DNA of 64,000 nt, taken from assembly GCA_937911745.1 (NCBI GenBank), contig CALDPX010000059.1:124001-188000 (forward strand). The letters run 5' to 3'. The notes below the pieces were generated by a model that made no database searches, was not told the DNA's origin, and saw only the letters and a program-made list of their open reading frames with translations. The stretch is from an uncultured Alistipes sp. GTDB taxonomy: Bacteria; Bacteroidota; Bacteroidia; Bacteroidales; Rikenellaceae. The translations under genes and the position numbers were made by a program. Within the stretch, counting starts at the first letter, position 1. The number at the start of each line of letters is the position of its first letter. Shown here piece after piece: positions 51,311 through 60,185 of the stretch.

Positions 51311-51931
51311 TTATTTTTCCTGCAAATCCTTATTTGTCGAACGGTGTACCCAGATGATGATACCTACAATAATAAGTGCAGCAGGTGGGAACAACATCAG
51401 ACCATTGTTCACATAGCCAGCCTCATACAAACAGTTGGGGATAACCTGGTAGCCCAAGAGAGTACCATTGCCCAAAAGTTCCCTGAAAAAGCCGATGATA
51501 ACGAGCACTGCACCATAGCCCAAGCCATTACCGATACCATCCAAGAGCGAAGGCAGAGGTTTGTTCGACAAGGCGAAAGCCTCCACGCGACCCATAATGA
51601 TACAGTTGGTAATAATCAGACCAACATAGACAGAGAGTTGCTTGCTCACGTCATAGACGTATGCTTTGAGGATATCGTTCACAATAGTTACCAGCGCAGC
51701 GATAACCACCAACTGCACGATGATACGGATACGATCGGGAATACCATTTCGCAGGAGCGAAAGTACGAGGTTCGAGAATGCGCACACAGCCGTAACCGAC
51801 AGACCCATAACGAGTGCAGGTTTGAGCTGAGTGGTAACTGCCAATGCAGAGCAGATACCCAGAATCTGAACCAGAACAGGGTTGTTCTTTGCCAACGGAT
51901 TAGTCAGCGATTGAAAAGTTTTGTTTTTCAT
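51311..51931 (-). CDS. nqrD: Na+-translocating NADH:quinone reductase subunit D
   Basis: A 206-residue, six-helix membrane subunit homologous to RnfE. NPVLVQILGICSALAVTTQL holds the iron-binding Cys in the first half and TNCIIMGRVEAFALS the second. An in-frame ATG at 51946 would overlap the end of nqrC by 11 bases; the ATG at 51931 (MKNKTFQSL) is preferred because it begins after the nqrC stop codon and gives the usual length. Confidence 0.95.
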   Translation of the reverse strand: MKNKTFQSLTNPLAKNNPVLVQILGICSALAVTTQLKPALVMGLSVTAVCAFSNLVLSLLRNGIPDRIRIIVQLVVIAALVTIVNDILKAYVYDVSKQLSVYVGLIITNCIIMGRVEAFALSNKPLPSLLDGIGNGLGYGAVLVIIGFFRELLGNGTLLGYQVIPNCLYEAGYVNNGLMLFPPAALIIVGIIIWVHRSTNKDLQEK

Positions 51932-51935
51932 TGTC

Positions 51936-52658
51936 TTACTCTGCATTTTCGGTTAATACTTCTTCGGTTGCAGCGGAAGTACGACCCTTCATGAAAGCAT
52001 CGTAACAACTGAGGCAATCTTTAATCATTTTCTGCAAGCCCTCGGAGGTTTTAGTACCGCCCGTAACGGCATCTACGGAGTGAGCGGCACCTTGTGCACC
52101 ACCCTTAACCACATAGATACCAACCAGGTCGCTACCCTCATAGATAGTCTGACCGGGGAACTGAGCCTGATACTTGGCAGTTGCAATCTCTGCACCCAAA
52201 CCGGGGGTCTCGCCTGCGTGGTCGAAGATAGCACCTTTGATTGTATTGAGGTCGGCTTCAAGAGCGATATAGCCCCAGATGTCATCCCACAAACCCTTAC
52301 CGGTCAAGGGGAATACCACCTCACCGGTAGTTTTGTTCTCAAATACGGGGTACTCGCCTGCTGCGAAACTTGCAGGCAGGTCGAAGAGTTTATTCAGAGG
52401 AGAAACCTCGGTTTGGATAACCTCGCCCTCCTTGTTCACTACATATGCCTCGATAGTGCTATCGTAGCTACCTTTCTCCAAGCCGAGCGAAGCCACAATG
52501 GCGTCCTTCTTCTCGTTGAGAATGTTTGCATCCTGTGCGGGTTTGAGTGAAAGGTAAGTGAATGCCAACAAGATGGCAACGATAACAACCATTACGGTCG
52601 AGTAGAATACGATGTAGGCGTTAGAGTCTTTGCCGCCCAAAAATCCTTTTTTACTCAT
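51936..52658 (-). CDS. nqrC: Na+-translocating NADH:quinone reductase subunit C
   Basis: A 240-residue subunit with one N-terminal helix (about residues 13-35) and an FMN-binding domain facing the periplasm. FMN is attached to the last Thr of S/T-G-A-T; here the motif is DAVTGGTKTSEGL, with Gly replacing Ala, near residue 203. ETPGLGAEI, also seen in both RnfG domains, is near residue 160. The ATG at 52658 has GGAGG eight bases upstream; an alternative ATG lies at 52673. Confidence 0.94.
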   Translation of the reverse strand: MSKKGFLGGKDSNAYIVFYSTVMVVIVAILLAFTYLSLKPAQDANILNEKKDAIVASLGLEKGSYDSTIEAYVVNKEGEVIQTEVSPLNKLFDLPASFAAGEYPVFENKTTGEVVFPLTGKGLWDDIWGYIALEADLNTIKGAIFDHAGETPGLGAEIATAKYQAQFPGQTIYEGSDLVGIYVVKGGAQGAAHSVDAVTGGTKTSEGLQKMIKDCLSCYDAFMKGRTSAATEEVLTENAE

Positions 52659-52676
52659 ATCTTTATCCTCCATCTT

Positions 52677-53846
52677 TTATGCGTTAATACTCTTTTTAGC
52701 CCTGCGGTTACGGCGATTGATGTTAGCCTGAACAACATAGTAGTCCACAACAGGAGCAAGTGCGTTCATAAAGATGATGGCGAGCATCATACCCTCGGGG
52801 TAACCGGTGTTGAATACACGCACCAACACTGCCAAAGCACCAATCATAAAGCCTACGATACACTTACCGCAGTTGGTCTGTGCCGAGGTAACGGGGTCGG
52901 TAGCCATAAACACAGCACCAAAAGCAAAACCACCGAGCAACAAGTGCTGCCAAGCAGGAAGAGCCATATAGAACTCGGTAGGTGTCTGAGGATCTGCGGG
53001 TGCAAGCAAGTTGAACACACCACCCATAACAAGACCACCAACGAATACGCTCAGCATAGTCCTCCAACTTGCAGTACCCGTAGCGAGCAACACAATAGCA
53101 CCCAGCAAGATGCACAATGTGGAGGTCTCGCCTACGCTACCTGGGATGGTACCAATAAATGCATCGAGCATAGATACGTTAGTGGTACCCGTATTTGCCA
53201 ACTCGCCAAGAGGTGTAGCACCTGTGCGTGCATCGCTAAACCATACAGCCTCGCCCGAAATGCTCGAAGTGTAGGAGAAGAAGATGAACAAACGAGCCAA
53301 CAGCGCGGGGTTAAAGATATTCATACCCGTACCACCGAAAATTTCCTTGCCGATAACAACAGCAAATGCGGTTGCCAAGCCGGTCATCCACAGAGGAGTA
53401 CCGATAGGAATAATCAAGGGGATAAGGATACCCGATACGAAGAAGCCCTCGTTGACCTCCTCTTTGCGGATCTGAGCAAAAGCACACTCAATGGAAAGAC
53501 CTACGATGTAGGTAACCAAAATCGAGGGAAGCATCTGCCAGAAGCCATACCAGAAGTTCTGCCAAATGTTGAAGTCAGCACCGTCAATCCTCTGATAACC
53601 AATGTTCCACATACCAAACAAAATGGTAGGTATGAGGGCGATGATTACCATAAACATAGTGCGTTTCATATCGTTACAGTCGCGGATGTGAGCACCTTTT
53701 TTGGTCACATCGGTAGGCACATAGAAGAAAGTCTCCATTGCCTCATAGAACGAGTGCAGCCACGAGAGTTTGCCACCCTCCGAGAAGGTGGGAGCGAACT
53801 TGTCGAGCAGTCGTTTGGGAAGGGGTTTATTGTAATTCTGTTTCAT
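52677..53846 (-). CDS. nqrB: Na+-translocating NADH:quinone reductase subunit B
   Basis: A 389-residue membrane subunit that carries covalent FMN and takes part in sodium transport and quinone reduction. The attachment motif is TGATPLGEL near residue 213. GGTGMNIFNPALLARLFIFF near residue 175 matches the family and its paralogue RnfD. The soluble N-terminal 55 residues contain the usual basic start. It lies four bases after nqrA. Confidence 0.96.
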   Translation of the reverse strand: MKQNYNKPLPKRLLDKFAPTFSEGGKLSWLHSFYEAMETFFYVPTDVTKKGAHIRDCNDMKRTMFMVIIALIPTILFGMWNIGYQRIDGADFNIWQNFWYGFWQMLPSILVTYIVGLSIECAFAQIRKEEVNEGFFVSGILIPLIIPIGTPLWMTGLATAFAVVIGKEIFGGTGMNIFNPALLARLFIFFSYTSSISGEAVWFSDARTGATPLGELANTGTTNVSMLDAFIGTIPGSVGETSTLCILLGAIVLLATGTASWRTMLSVFVGGLVMGGVFNLLAPADPQTPTEFYMALPAWQHLLLGGFAFGAVFMATDPVTSAQTNCGKCIVGFMIGALAVLVRVFNTGYPEGMMLAIIFMNALAPVVDYYVVQANINRRNRRAKKSINA

Positions 53847-53850
53847 ACTC

Positions 53851-55203
53851 TTACATCTCTTTAATCATGAGGTTAATACCATCGCGAACCAGAGCCTGCA
53901 AATCCTGTTTGGAAGGATCAACAAACTCGCAAAGAGCAACGTCCTCCTCCACAATCTCGTAGATACCCAGGTTCTCCATCTTCTCAATGTCGCCTGCCAA
54001 GATAGCCTTGAAAAGGTACATAGGATAGATGTCCATAGGCAGATATTTCTCATAAAGACCCGTCACAACGAAGGGACGAACGCCACCATTAAGACCTGTG
54101 CGAAGGTCGTAGCGTTTCTTAGGCATAAGCCACGAGAAATAGGTACGCGAAACGGAGAATTTGTTAAGGCGGGGAGCCAACCAACCGATGAGTTCCAACT
54201 CGCCACCCTCGGGAATAACGGTAACCTGCGAGGAGTAAATACCCATAAAGTCGTTAGCAGTAGCCTTCAAGCCCGAAAGTACGTTACCCTCAATAAGGCG
54301 GAACGAAGAGCCACCACCCTGAGGTTTGATGCGTGCGGGCATCAGCACATCGCAAAGCGAGGAGCCAACAAGACACCTTACATACTGAGGATGAGCAACC
54401 TGCGAACCGGTTACGGCGTAGGTTTTGGTCATATTAACCCTCTGCTCCAAGAAGAGGCGACCGATAATAGCCACATTCTGGATAGCCACAGTCCACACCT
54501 TCTCGCCTTTGTTTACGGGGTCAATGTGGTGAATCTGCACGCCCACATTTCCTGCGGGATGAGCACCTGCAAAGTAGTGTTTCTGGGCACCTTCAACACC
54601 CTCCAAAATACTCTTCTCGCCTGCTTTGAGCGAGAGATGAACATTGGCACAGAGTTTTTTCAGTGCATCGAAACCTGCCTGAACAGCCTTCAAATCATCT
54701 TTGAGGGCAACATTCATATCGGGTGCGAGGGGTGCGGTATCGAAGCCCGAAACGAAGATAGCCTTAGGCTCGTCTTTCGAATCAGCGATGATGCCATAGG
54801 GGCGCTGGATGATGGTTGCCCACAAGCCGCTCTGCAAGAGAGCAGCGACAACCTCCTCGCGCGAAGCCTTCGCAAGGTCGATGTTGAAAGGTTTGTAGTT
54901 TTGCTCAGTGTCGGCTGCTACCTCAATGGCAAGAAGTTTGCGCTTCGCACCACGACGAACTGCCGAAATGGTACCGCTGACGGGCGAAGTGAACATCACC
55001 TCAGGATGCGCTTTGTCGTAGAACAGAGCATCACCTGCGAGGACCTTATCACCCTCAGCCACCAACAGTTTGGGCACAACACCCTCGAACGCAAGAGGAG
55101 AAACAGCGTAACGCTCCCCAATGGGAAGTTCCATTACACTCTTCTCTGCCTCACCAACGAGTTTAATGTCGAGACCCTTTTTGAGTTTAATGACTTTCGA
55201 CAT
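53851..55203 (-). CDS. nqrA: Na+-translocating NADH:quinone reductase subunit A
   Basis: The peripheral cofactor-free subunit of Nqr, 450 residues, structurally related to RnfC but without Fe-S motifs. It begins MSKVIKLKKGLDIKLVGEAE and contains a lipoyl/biotinyl-like segment (VLAGDALFYDKAHPEVMFTS) near residue 55 and SPVSGTISAVRRGAKRKLLA near residue 75, as in the family. First gene of the operon; a -7 element lies 84 bases upstream. Confidence 0.96.
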   Translation of the reverse strand: MSKVIKLKKGLDIKLVGEAEKSVMELPIGERYAVSPLAFEGVVPKLLVAEGDKVLAGDALFYDKAHPEVMFTSPVSGTISAVRRGAKRKLLAIEVAADTEQNYKPFNIDLAKASREEVVAALLQSGLWATIIQRPYGIIADSKDEPKAIFVSGFDTAPLAPDMNVALKDDLKAVQAGFDALKKLCANVHLSLKAGEKSILEGVEGAQKHYFAGAHPAGNVGVQIHHIDPVNKGEKVWTVAIQNVAIIGRLFLEQRVNMTKTYAVTGSQVAHPQYVRCLVGSSLCDVLMPARIKPQGGGSSFRLIEGNVLSGLKATANDFMGIYSSQVTVIPEGGELELIGWLAPRLNKFSVSRTYFSWLMPKKRYDLRTGLNGGVRPFVVTGLYEKYLPMDIYPMYLFKAILAGDIEKMENLGIYEIVEEDVALCEFVDPSKQDLQALVRDGINLMIKEM

Positions 55204-55286
55204 ATCTGTTAGATAAGTTAATAAAAATTATTGGTTTGTTGTTTCTGAAAATACTATTAAAACGTGTTACCCCTAAATAACACGCG

Positions 55287-55294
55287 CAAAGATA
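55287..55294 (-). promoter_or_regulatory. -7 promoter element of the nqr operon
   Basis: The minus strand reads TATCTTTG, giving a leader of roughly 75 bases before nqrA. No firm -33 element. Confidence 0.5.
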
Positions 55295-55361
55295 ACCTTT
55301 ATTTTTATAAATAGGTAACTATTCTGTTATTATTTTCACGCAATTTTTCCACAAAGAGAGT

Positions 55362-55369
55362 TATCTTTG
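55362..55369 (+). promoter_or_regulatory. -7 promoter element for the tatD-like gene
   Basis: TATCTTTG ends eight bases before the ATG at 55378, so the transcript would be nearly leaderless. Confidence 0.5.
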
Positions 55370-55377
55370 CAGTTAGT

Positions 55378-56013
55378 ATGACAAGTTTTGTTGATATACA
55401 CACCCACAACCCCCTCTGCACCACCGAGCGAATAGCTAATTTCAGACTCGGAGTAGATGTCTCTGCACCTGCCGCGCCCTTCTCGGCAGGCATACACCCG
55501 TGGGATGCAGAGATGGGCACCACGCTGCGTGACAGCCTACTTGCTCAACTCTCGGAATTAGAGTGTGTTGCCATTGGCGAGGTGGGGCTCGACAGAGCGT
55601 GCAAGGTGCCTTTGGGAGTGCAAACAGAACTCTTCGAGGCGCAACTTGCAATTGCCGCCACGAGGGACTTGCCCGTCATTGTGCATTGCGTTAGGGCCAC
55701 CTCGGAATGTCTTGCTATTTTGGCAAAACACAACATCAAGACGGCTCTGTTTCACGGCTTCATAGGCTCGGTGGAAGTTGCCGAAGAGATTCTTAGGAGG
55801 GGGTATTTTATCTCTTATGGCTTTGGCTCCATTCGCTCGCCCAAGACGATAGAGGCACTGCGTCACACACCCCTTGACCACTTGTTTTTGGAGAGCGACA
55901 CAGCACCCCACCCCATTAGCGAACTATACAGCGTCATTGCCGAGGCTAAAAACATTAATATAGAGTTACTTAAAGATACAATCAAAAACAATTATATCGC
56001 ATTTTTCCGATGA
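55378..56013 (+). CDS. TatD family metal-dependent hydrolase
   Basis: A 211-residue TIM-barrel hydrolase, shorter than the usual 250-260 residues. The metal motif is FVDIHTHN at the start. AIGEVGLDRA near residue 68 gives the Glu ligand, VIVHCVRA near residue 100 and ALFHGF near residue 124 give His ligands, and LFLESDTAP near residue 170 the Asp. TatD proteins act as DNA or D-aminoacyl-tRNA-type hydrolases. Its last four bases overlap tcdA (ATGA). Confidence 0.88.
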   Translation: MTSFVDIHTHNPLCTTERIANFRLGVDVSAPAAPFSAGIHPWDAEMGTTLRDSLLAQLSELECVAIGEVGLDRACKVPLGVQTELFEAQLAIAATRDLPVIVHCVRATSECLAILAKHNIKTALFHGFIGSVEVAEEILRRGYFISYGFGSIRSPKTIEALRHTPLDHLFLESDTAPHPISELYSVIAEAKNINIELLKDTIKNNYIAFFR

Positions 56014-56732
56014 GTTGGAGAGAGAGAACACGCCTTTTGTTGGGCGAAGAGAAGTTGGGAATTATCCAGAGGGCACACGTTTTGGTCGTGGGCTTGGGTG
56101 GCGTAGGTGCCTATGTTGCCGAGATGCTCGCAAGGGCGGGCGTAGGCGAGATGACCATTGCTGATGCCGACATCGTTGGCGAGAGTAATATCAATCGACA
56201 ACTCATTGCACTACATTCAACCATTGGTAGATATAAGACCGATGTACTTGCTGAAAGACTGCGAGATATAAATCCAAACATCGAGCTACATATCCATACC
56301 GAATACATCCGTGACGAGAAGACTTACGAACTACTCGATGCTGCGAAATATGACTATGTTGTGGACTGTATCGACACCCTTTCGCCAAAGGTAAACCTAA
56401 TTGCGGGTGCACTCGAAAGGGGCTATCCGCTGGTAAGTTCTATGGGCGCAGGAGCCAAGACCGACCCCACAAAAATCGAAGTCAAGGACATCGGCAAGAG
56501 CCACCACTGCCCTCTGGCGCATATGTTGCGCAAAAGATTGCACAAATTGGGTATCAGGAGCGGTTTTTGGGCAGTTTTTTCGCCCGAGGCAGTGCGTGAG
56601 GGGGCAATGATTATTGCCGAGGAGACCAATAAGAAGTCTAATGTAGGCTCCATTTCGTACATCCCCGCCTCATTTGGCTGCGTTTGTGCGAGTGTTGTTG
56701 TGCGTGACCTACTTGGAGAGTTTGAAAATTAA
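56010..56732 (+). CDS. tcdA: tRNA threonylcarbamoyladenosine dehydratase, ThiF/E1-like
   Basis: Cyclises t6A37 of tRNA to ct6A using ATP; homologous to E. coli TcdA (CsdL/YgdL). At 240 residues it has the nucleotide loop VLVVGLGGVGAYVAEMLARA near residue 25, DADIVGESNINRQLIAL near residue 53 and DCIDTLSPKVNLI near residue 115. The ATGA overlap with the TatD gene indicates translational coupling. A t6A-modifying enzyme of the mtaB family is encoded at 61.1 kb. Confidence 0.92.
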   Translation: MSWRERTRLLLGEEKLGIIQRAHVLVVGLGGVGAYVAEMLARAGVGEMTIADADIVGESNINRQLIALHSTIGRYKTDVLAERLRDINPNIELHIHTEYIRDEKTYELLDAAKYDYVVDCIDTLSPKVNLIAGALERGYPLVSSMGAGAKTDPTKIEVKDIGKSHHCPLAHMLRKRLHKLGIRSGFWAVFSPEAVREGAMIIAEETNKKSNVGSISYIPASFGCVCASVVVRDLLGEFEN

Positions 56733-56750
56733 CCTTAAACTATTGATACT

Positions 56751-57686
56751 ATGAAAATTGTATTTCTTGATGAATACACCCTGGGAGGTGCCGATTTGAG
56801 TGCCATTCGCTCACTTGGCGACTATGTGGGTTACGAAAAGACCTCTGCCGAGCAGGTCGTTGAGCGTGCCGCAGGTGCCGAGGTTGTTATTGTAAATAAG
56901 GTTGTCATTGGCAGACGAGAAATGGAACAATTGCCCGACCTGCGACTCATTTGCGTAGCGGCAACGGGTGTTAATAACATAGATTTAGTGGCTGCCGAGG
57001 AGCACAAAATATCGGTACGCAATGCTGTCGGATACTCTACACATACCGTAGCAGAAGCCACTCTGGGCAGTATTTTGACTCTACAAAGGCAGGTTTTGTA
57101 CTACGACCGTTATGTCAAGAGCGGAGAGTATAGCGCATCGGGCGAATGGGTTAATTTCGACCGCCCAACCCACCGCCTTTGGGGCAAAAATTGGGGCGTT
57201 GTAGGTATGGGTAATATCGGCAGAGAGGTTGCACGTCTTGCCGAAGCTTTTGGCTGCAAAGTCGCCTACGCCTCTACATCGGGCAAGACTCGCACAGAGA
57301 ACTACGAACAGATGTCGCTCGAAGCACTTTTGGGCTGGGCGGACGTAGTTTCTGTGCATTGCCCTCTCAACGACACAACGCGAGGACTCATTGATAATGA
57401 ACAGATTAATCTTATGAAACCCTCGGCACTTATTGTCAACGTGGCGCGTGGCGGCATTGTTGTGGAGGAGGCTGTGCGCAGGGCTCTCGATGAGGGTAGG
57501 ATTGCCGGTGCGGCGTTCGATGTCTACCCCATTGAGCCAATGCCTGCCGACTCTCCCCTACTTGCAGTCAAAGATTCCGATAAACTGCTTCTCTCGCCAC
57601 ACAATGCCTGGTCGGCAGTCGAGTCCATTGAAACACTTGTAGAGTGCATTGCCAACAACATAAAAGATTATATATCAGGTAATTAA
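56751..57686 (+). CDS. D-isomer-specific 2-hydroxyacid dehydrogenase
   Basis: A 311-residue NAD-dependent dehydrogenase, closest in style to glycerate/hydroxypyruvate reductases. The Rossmann motif VVGMGNIGREVARLAEAFG is near residue 150. The catalytic Arg is in LIVNVARGGIVVEEA near residue 225, Glu in DVYPIEPMP near 260 and His in LLSPHNAWS near 283. The substrate cannot be fixed by sequence. It starts 18 bases after tcdA and ends at a strong terminator. Confidence 0.91.
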   Translation: MKIVFLDEYTLGGADLSAIRSLGDYVGYEKTSAEQVVERAAGAEVVIVNKVVIGRREMEQLPDLRLICVAATGVNNIDLVAAEEHKISVRNAVGYSTHTVAEATLGSILTLQRQVLYYDRYVKSGEYSASGEWVNFDRPTHRLWGKNWGVVGMGNIGREVARLAEAFGCKVAYASTSGKTRTENYEQMSLEALLGWADVVSVHCPLNDTTRGLIDNEQINLMKPSALIVNVARGGIVVEEAVRRALDEGRIAGAAFDVYPIEPMPADSPLLAVKDSDKLLLSPHNAWSAVESIETLVECIANNIKDYISGN

Positions 57687-57692
57687 ATAACA

Positions 57693-57722
57693 AATACGGG
57701 ACTGCAATCGCAGTCCCGTATT
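57693..57722. terminator. Bidirectional terminator between the dehydrogenase gene and fmt
   Basis: AATACGGGACTGC and GCAGTCCCGTATT form a perfect 13-base stem with loop AATC. Confidence 0.88.
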
Positions 57723-57742
57723 CATATATATAACTCCTCCTC

Positions 57743-58702
57743 CTACGAAAAGCGGTAGTCGGTGGGGTTGCGGAAGCCGCGGAGGAGTTCCTCGGCGGTC
57801 ATACGTTTCTTGCCCGAGAGTTGCAGTTGCCCTATTTCAATCACACCATCTGCACAGACAACGTGCAGGTATTTTTTGCCGTCCGAGAGTATCGCACCGC
57901 ACTCTGCATCAATCTTTTGCGCCACAAAGCGGGCATCGAAAATCTTTGCCGACAAGCCCTCCGAGAGATTTGCCCAAGCCGCAGGGTAGGGCGAGAGTCC
58001 ACGAATTTGGTTTATGATTTGTTCTCCACAGAGCGAGAAATCAATATGGCAGTCCTCCTTGAAAATCTTGGGGGCGGGTTTGAGTTCTCCTTCAAACATT
58101 TCGCTCTGCTCGATGGGTGTCACGTTGCCTTCGGCGATTTTCTCGACCGTTTCGAGCACCAAATCCACTCCTACATTCATCAGCTTATCGTGCAGAGTAC
58201 CAACGTTATCACTCGGCTCAATTTCAACCTTTACTTGACCCAGTACAGCCCCCTCGTCAATCTGAGGATTGAGAAGGAAGGTGGTCACACCTGTCTCACT
58301 CTCGCCATTCATAATAGCACGATTGATAGGCGCTGCGCCCCTATATTGAGGCAGTAGCGAAGCGTGCAGATTGAAGGTTCCAAGGCGTGGTGCAGCCCAG
58401 ATAATCTCGGGTAACATCCTAAAAGCAATGACTATACCGAGGTCGGCATCCAAAGCCCTAAAAGCCTCCACAAACTCTTCATCGCGTAACTTAACGGGCT
58501 GATAAATAGGCAGTCCCACCTCCACAGCATATCGTTTGACGGCACTCTCATTAACTTTCAGTCCCCTACCCGATGGTTTGTCGGGCGTGGTCACAACCGC
58601 AACAACATTATAGCCACCCTCCACGAGAGCCCTCAGTGGAGCCACCGCAAAATCGGGCGTACCCATATATACAATGCGGAGTTGTTTTGCTTTATCGCTC
58701 AT
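57743..58702 (-). CDS. fmt: Methionyl-tRNA formyltransferase
   Basis: Formylates initiator Met-tRNA. At 319 residues it has the N-terminal transferase domain with VYMGTPDFAVAPLRALVEGG and catalytic NLHASLLPQYRGAAPINRAI near residue 110 (Asn and His), then DEGAVLGQ near residue 148 with Asp. The C-terminal tRNA-binding barrel covers residues 210-319. It is eight bases or fewer from the LptF/G gene upstream and forms the end of a three-gene group. Confidence 0.96.
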   Translation of the reverse strand: MSDKAKQLRIVYMGTPDFAVAPLRALVEGGYNVVAVVTTPDKPSGRGLKVNESAVKRYAVEVGLPIYQPVKLRDEEFVEAFRALDADLGIVIAFRMLPEIIWAAPRLGTFNLHASLLPQYRGAAPINRAIMNGESETGVTTFLLNPQIDEGAVLGQVKVEIEPSDNVGTLHDKLMNVGVDLVLETVEKIAEGNVTPIEQSEMFEGELKPAPKIFKEDCHIDFSLCGEQIINQIRGLSPYPAAWANLSEGLSAKIFDARFVAQKIDAECGAILSDGKKYLHVVCADGVIEIGQLQLSGKKRMTAEELLRGFRNPTDYRFS

Positions 58703-58709
58703 ATTGTTT

Positions 58710-60167
58710 CTACTTTTTTAACATTTTGAGGCTCTGCACCTTAGCCTTCAATTTATTGTACTGCACGACATACCAATCCATATTGAAGAGGTTGGAGTCG
58801 TTGGTGGCTATTCGGGTGAGATAGAGTGCAATAGGTAGTAATATCATCGCCGAGAACCACATACCGAAAGCAGCATCCCAAGTACCCTCTTTCGCCATCT
58901 TCTCGCCCGCAATGCTGATGACATAATAGACCACAAAGAACAACACCGACACCACAACAGGCATCGCCAAACCACCCTTGCGGATGATTGCTCCCAGAGG
59001 TGCACCAATGAGGAAGAAGATAATCACCGAAATGGGCAGCGATACCTTCCTATGCCACTCCACCTGCGAGCGGTAGAGCTTATTGAGCGTATCTTTTGCC
59101 GTATCCTCATTGCGGTTCAGTGAGTTACGCGACATTCGGGCATTGCTCTTTGCTTTATTGATAATATCGGTTTTTGCCGCTATTTCCATCGTATCGAGTG
59201 CTTTCATAAGGTCAGCACTGCTTTTATACGAATAGTCCACCTGCACCGTATCGAAGAGTCCCCACGCCGATTGGTCTTTTGTCATAAGGTAGTTTTTCAG
59301 CAACGGCTCATAGGAACGCGCGGAGCCTCTATCGCTCTCCACCCTCAGCGAGTCTATATCGACCTGCAACTCCGAAACATTCTTTGTTTGATGGTTGTTG
59401 AAAAGGTTCATATCCGTGCGAGAGAAATCGAAACCATCAATGCTCATCGCGCCATTTTGCACTGCAAATTTTTGGTGGCGAATGGCGTTTTCGGTACTCC
59501 ACTTATAGTTTCGTGTAGTCTCGTAAGTCTCGCCATTATAGAGTTTTACCATCAGAAATTTCTTGTCGTCGGACATATAAATATAACCTGAATCAGCAAC
59601 CGTAGTGGTCATATTTCCATTGCTCTCACGAGTGTCATAGATGAGTACATCGGTGAGCAATTGCGTTTCAGGATCTTGGTGTCCGACTCGGATACTCATA
59701 TTGTCAATACCGTTGAAGAACATACCATCCTTAAATTCCATACTCTCCTTTTGCTGGCGAATATCGTAGATTATCGCCATCATCTTCTTATTGGAATACG
59801 GCACTAAGTTGTTGACAACAAAGAAACTACCCACTGCTACAATCATCACAACAGCCATCAATGGAGCGAGAATTCGTGGCAAAGACATACCTGCCGACTT
59901 CATTGCCAAAAGTTCGTTGTGTTCTCCGAGATTACCCATCGTCATAATGCCCGCAAAAAGCGTTGCCAGCGGTATTCCGAGGGGCATCATATTGGCTGTT
60001 GCATAGAACAGCAACTCGATAATAATACTGAAACTCAAACCCTTTCCTACCAATTCGTCAATATATCGCCACACGAAGTTCATCATAAGGATAAACATCA
60101 CGATGAAGAACGAGAGGATCATCGGTCCCAGGAAGGATTTGAGCGTAAAACGATGTATAGTTTTCAT
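58710..60167 (-). CDS. LptF/LptG family permease
   Basis: A 485-residue YjgP/YjgQ-family membrane protein, part of the LptB2FG exporter that extracts lipopolysaccharide from the inner membrane. Three N-terminal helices (about residues 10-125, including LLFYATANMMPLGIPLATLF) and three C-terminal helices (about 385-465) flank a large periplasmic beta-jellyroll (about 130-330). A charged helical insert around 320-380 is longer than in E. coli. Whether it is LptF or LptG cannot be decided. Confidence 0.9.
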   Translation of the reverse strand: MKTIHRFTLKSFLGPMILSFFIVMFILMMNFVWRYIDELVGKGLSFSIIIELLFYATANMMPLGIPLATLFAGIMTMGNLGEHNELLAMKSAGMSLPRILAPLMAVVMIVAVGSFFVVNNLVPYSNKKMMAIIYDIRQQKESMEFKDGMFFNGIDNMSIRVGHQDPETQLLTDVLIYDTRESNGNMTTTVADSGYIYMSDDKKFLMVKLYNGETYETTRNYKWSTENAIRHQKFAVQNGAMSIDGFDFSRTDMNLFNNHQTKNVSELQVDIDSLRVESDRGSARSYEPLLKNYLMTKDQSAWGLFDTVQVDYSYKSSADLMKALDTMEIAAKTDIINKAKSNARMSRNSLNRNEDTAKDTLNKLYRSQVEWHRKVSLPISVIIFFLIGAPLGAIIRKGGLAMPVVVSVLFFVVYYVISIAGEKMAKEGTWDAAFGMWFSAMILLPIALYLTRIATNDSNLFNMDWYVVQYNKLKAKVQSLKMLKK

Positions 60168-60185
60168 TTGCTAAGGTCTGCTATT

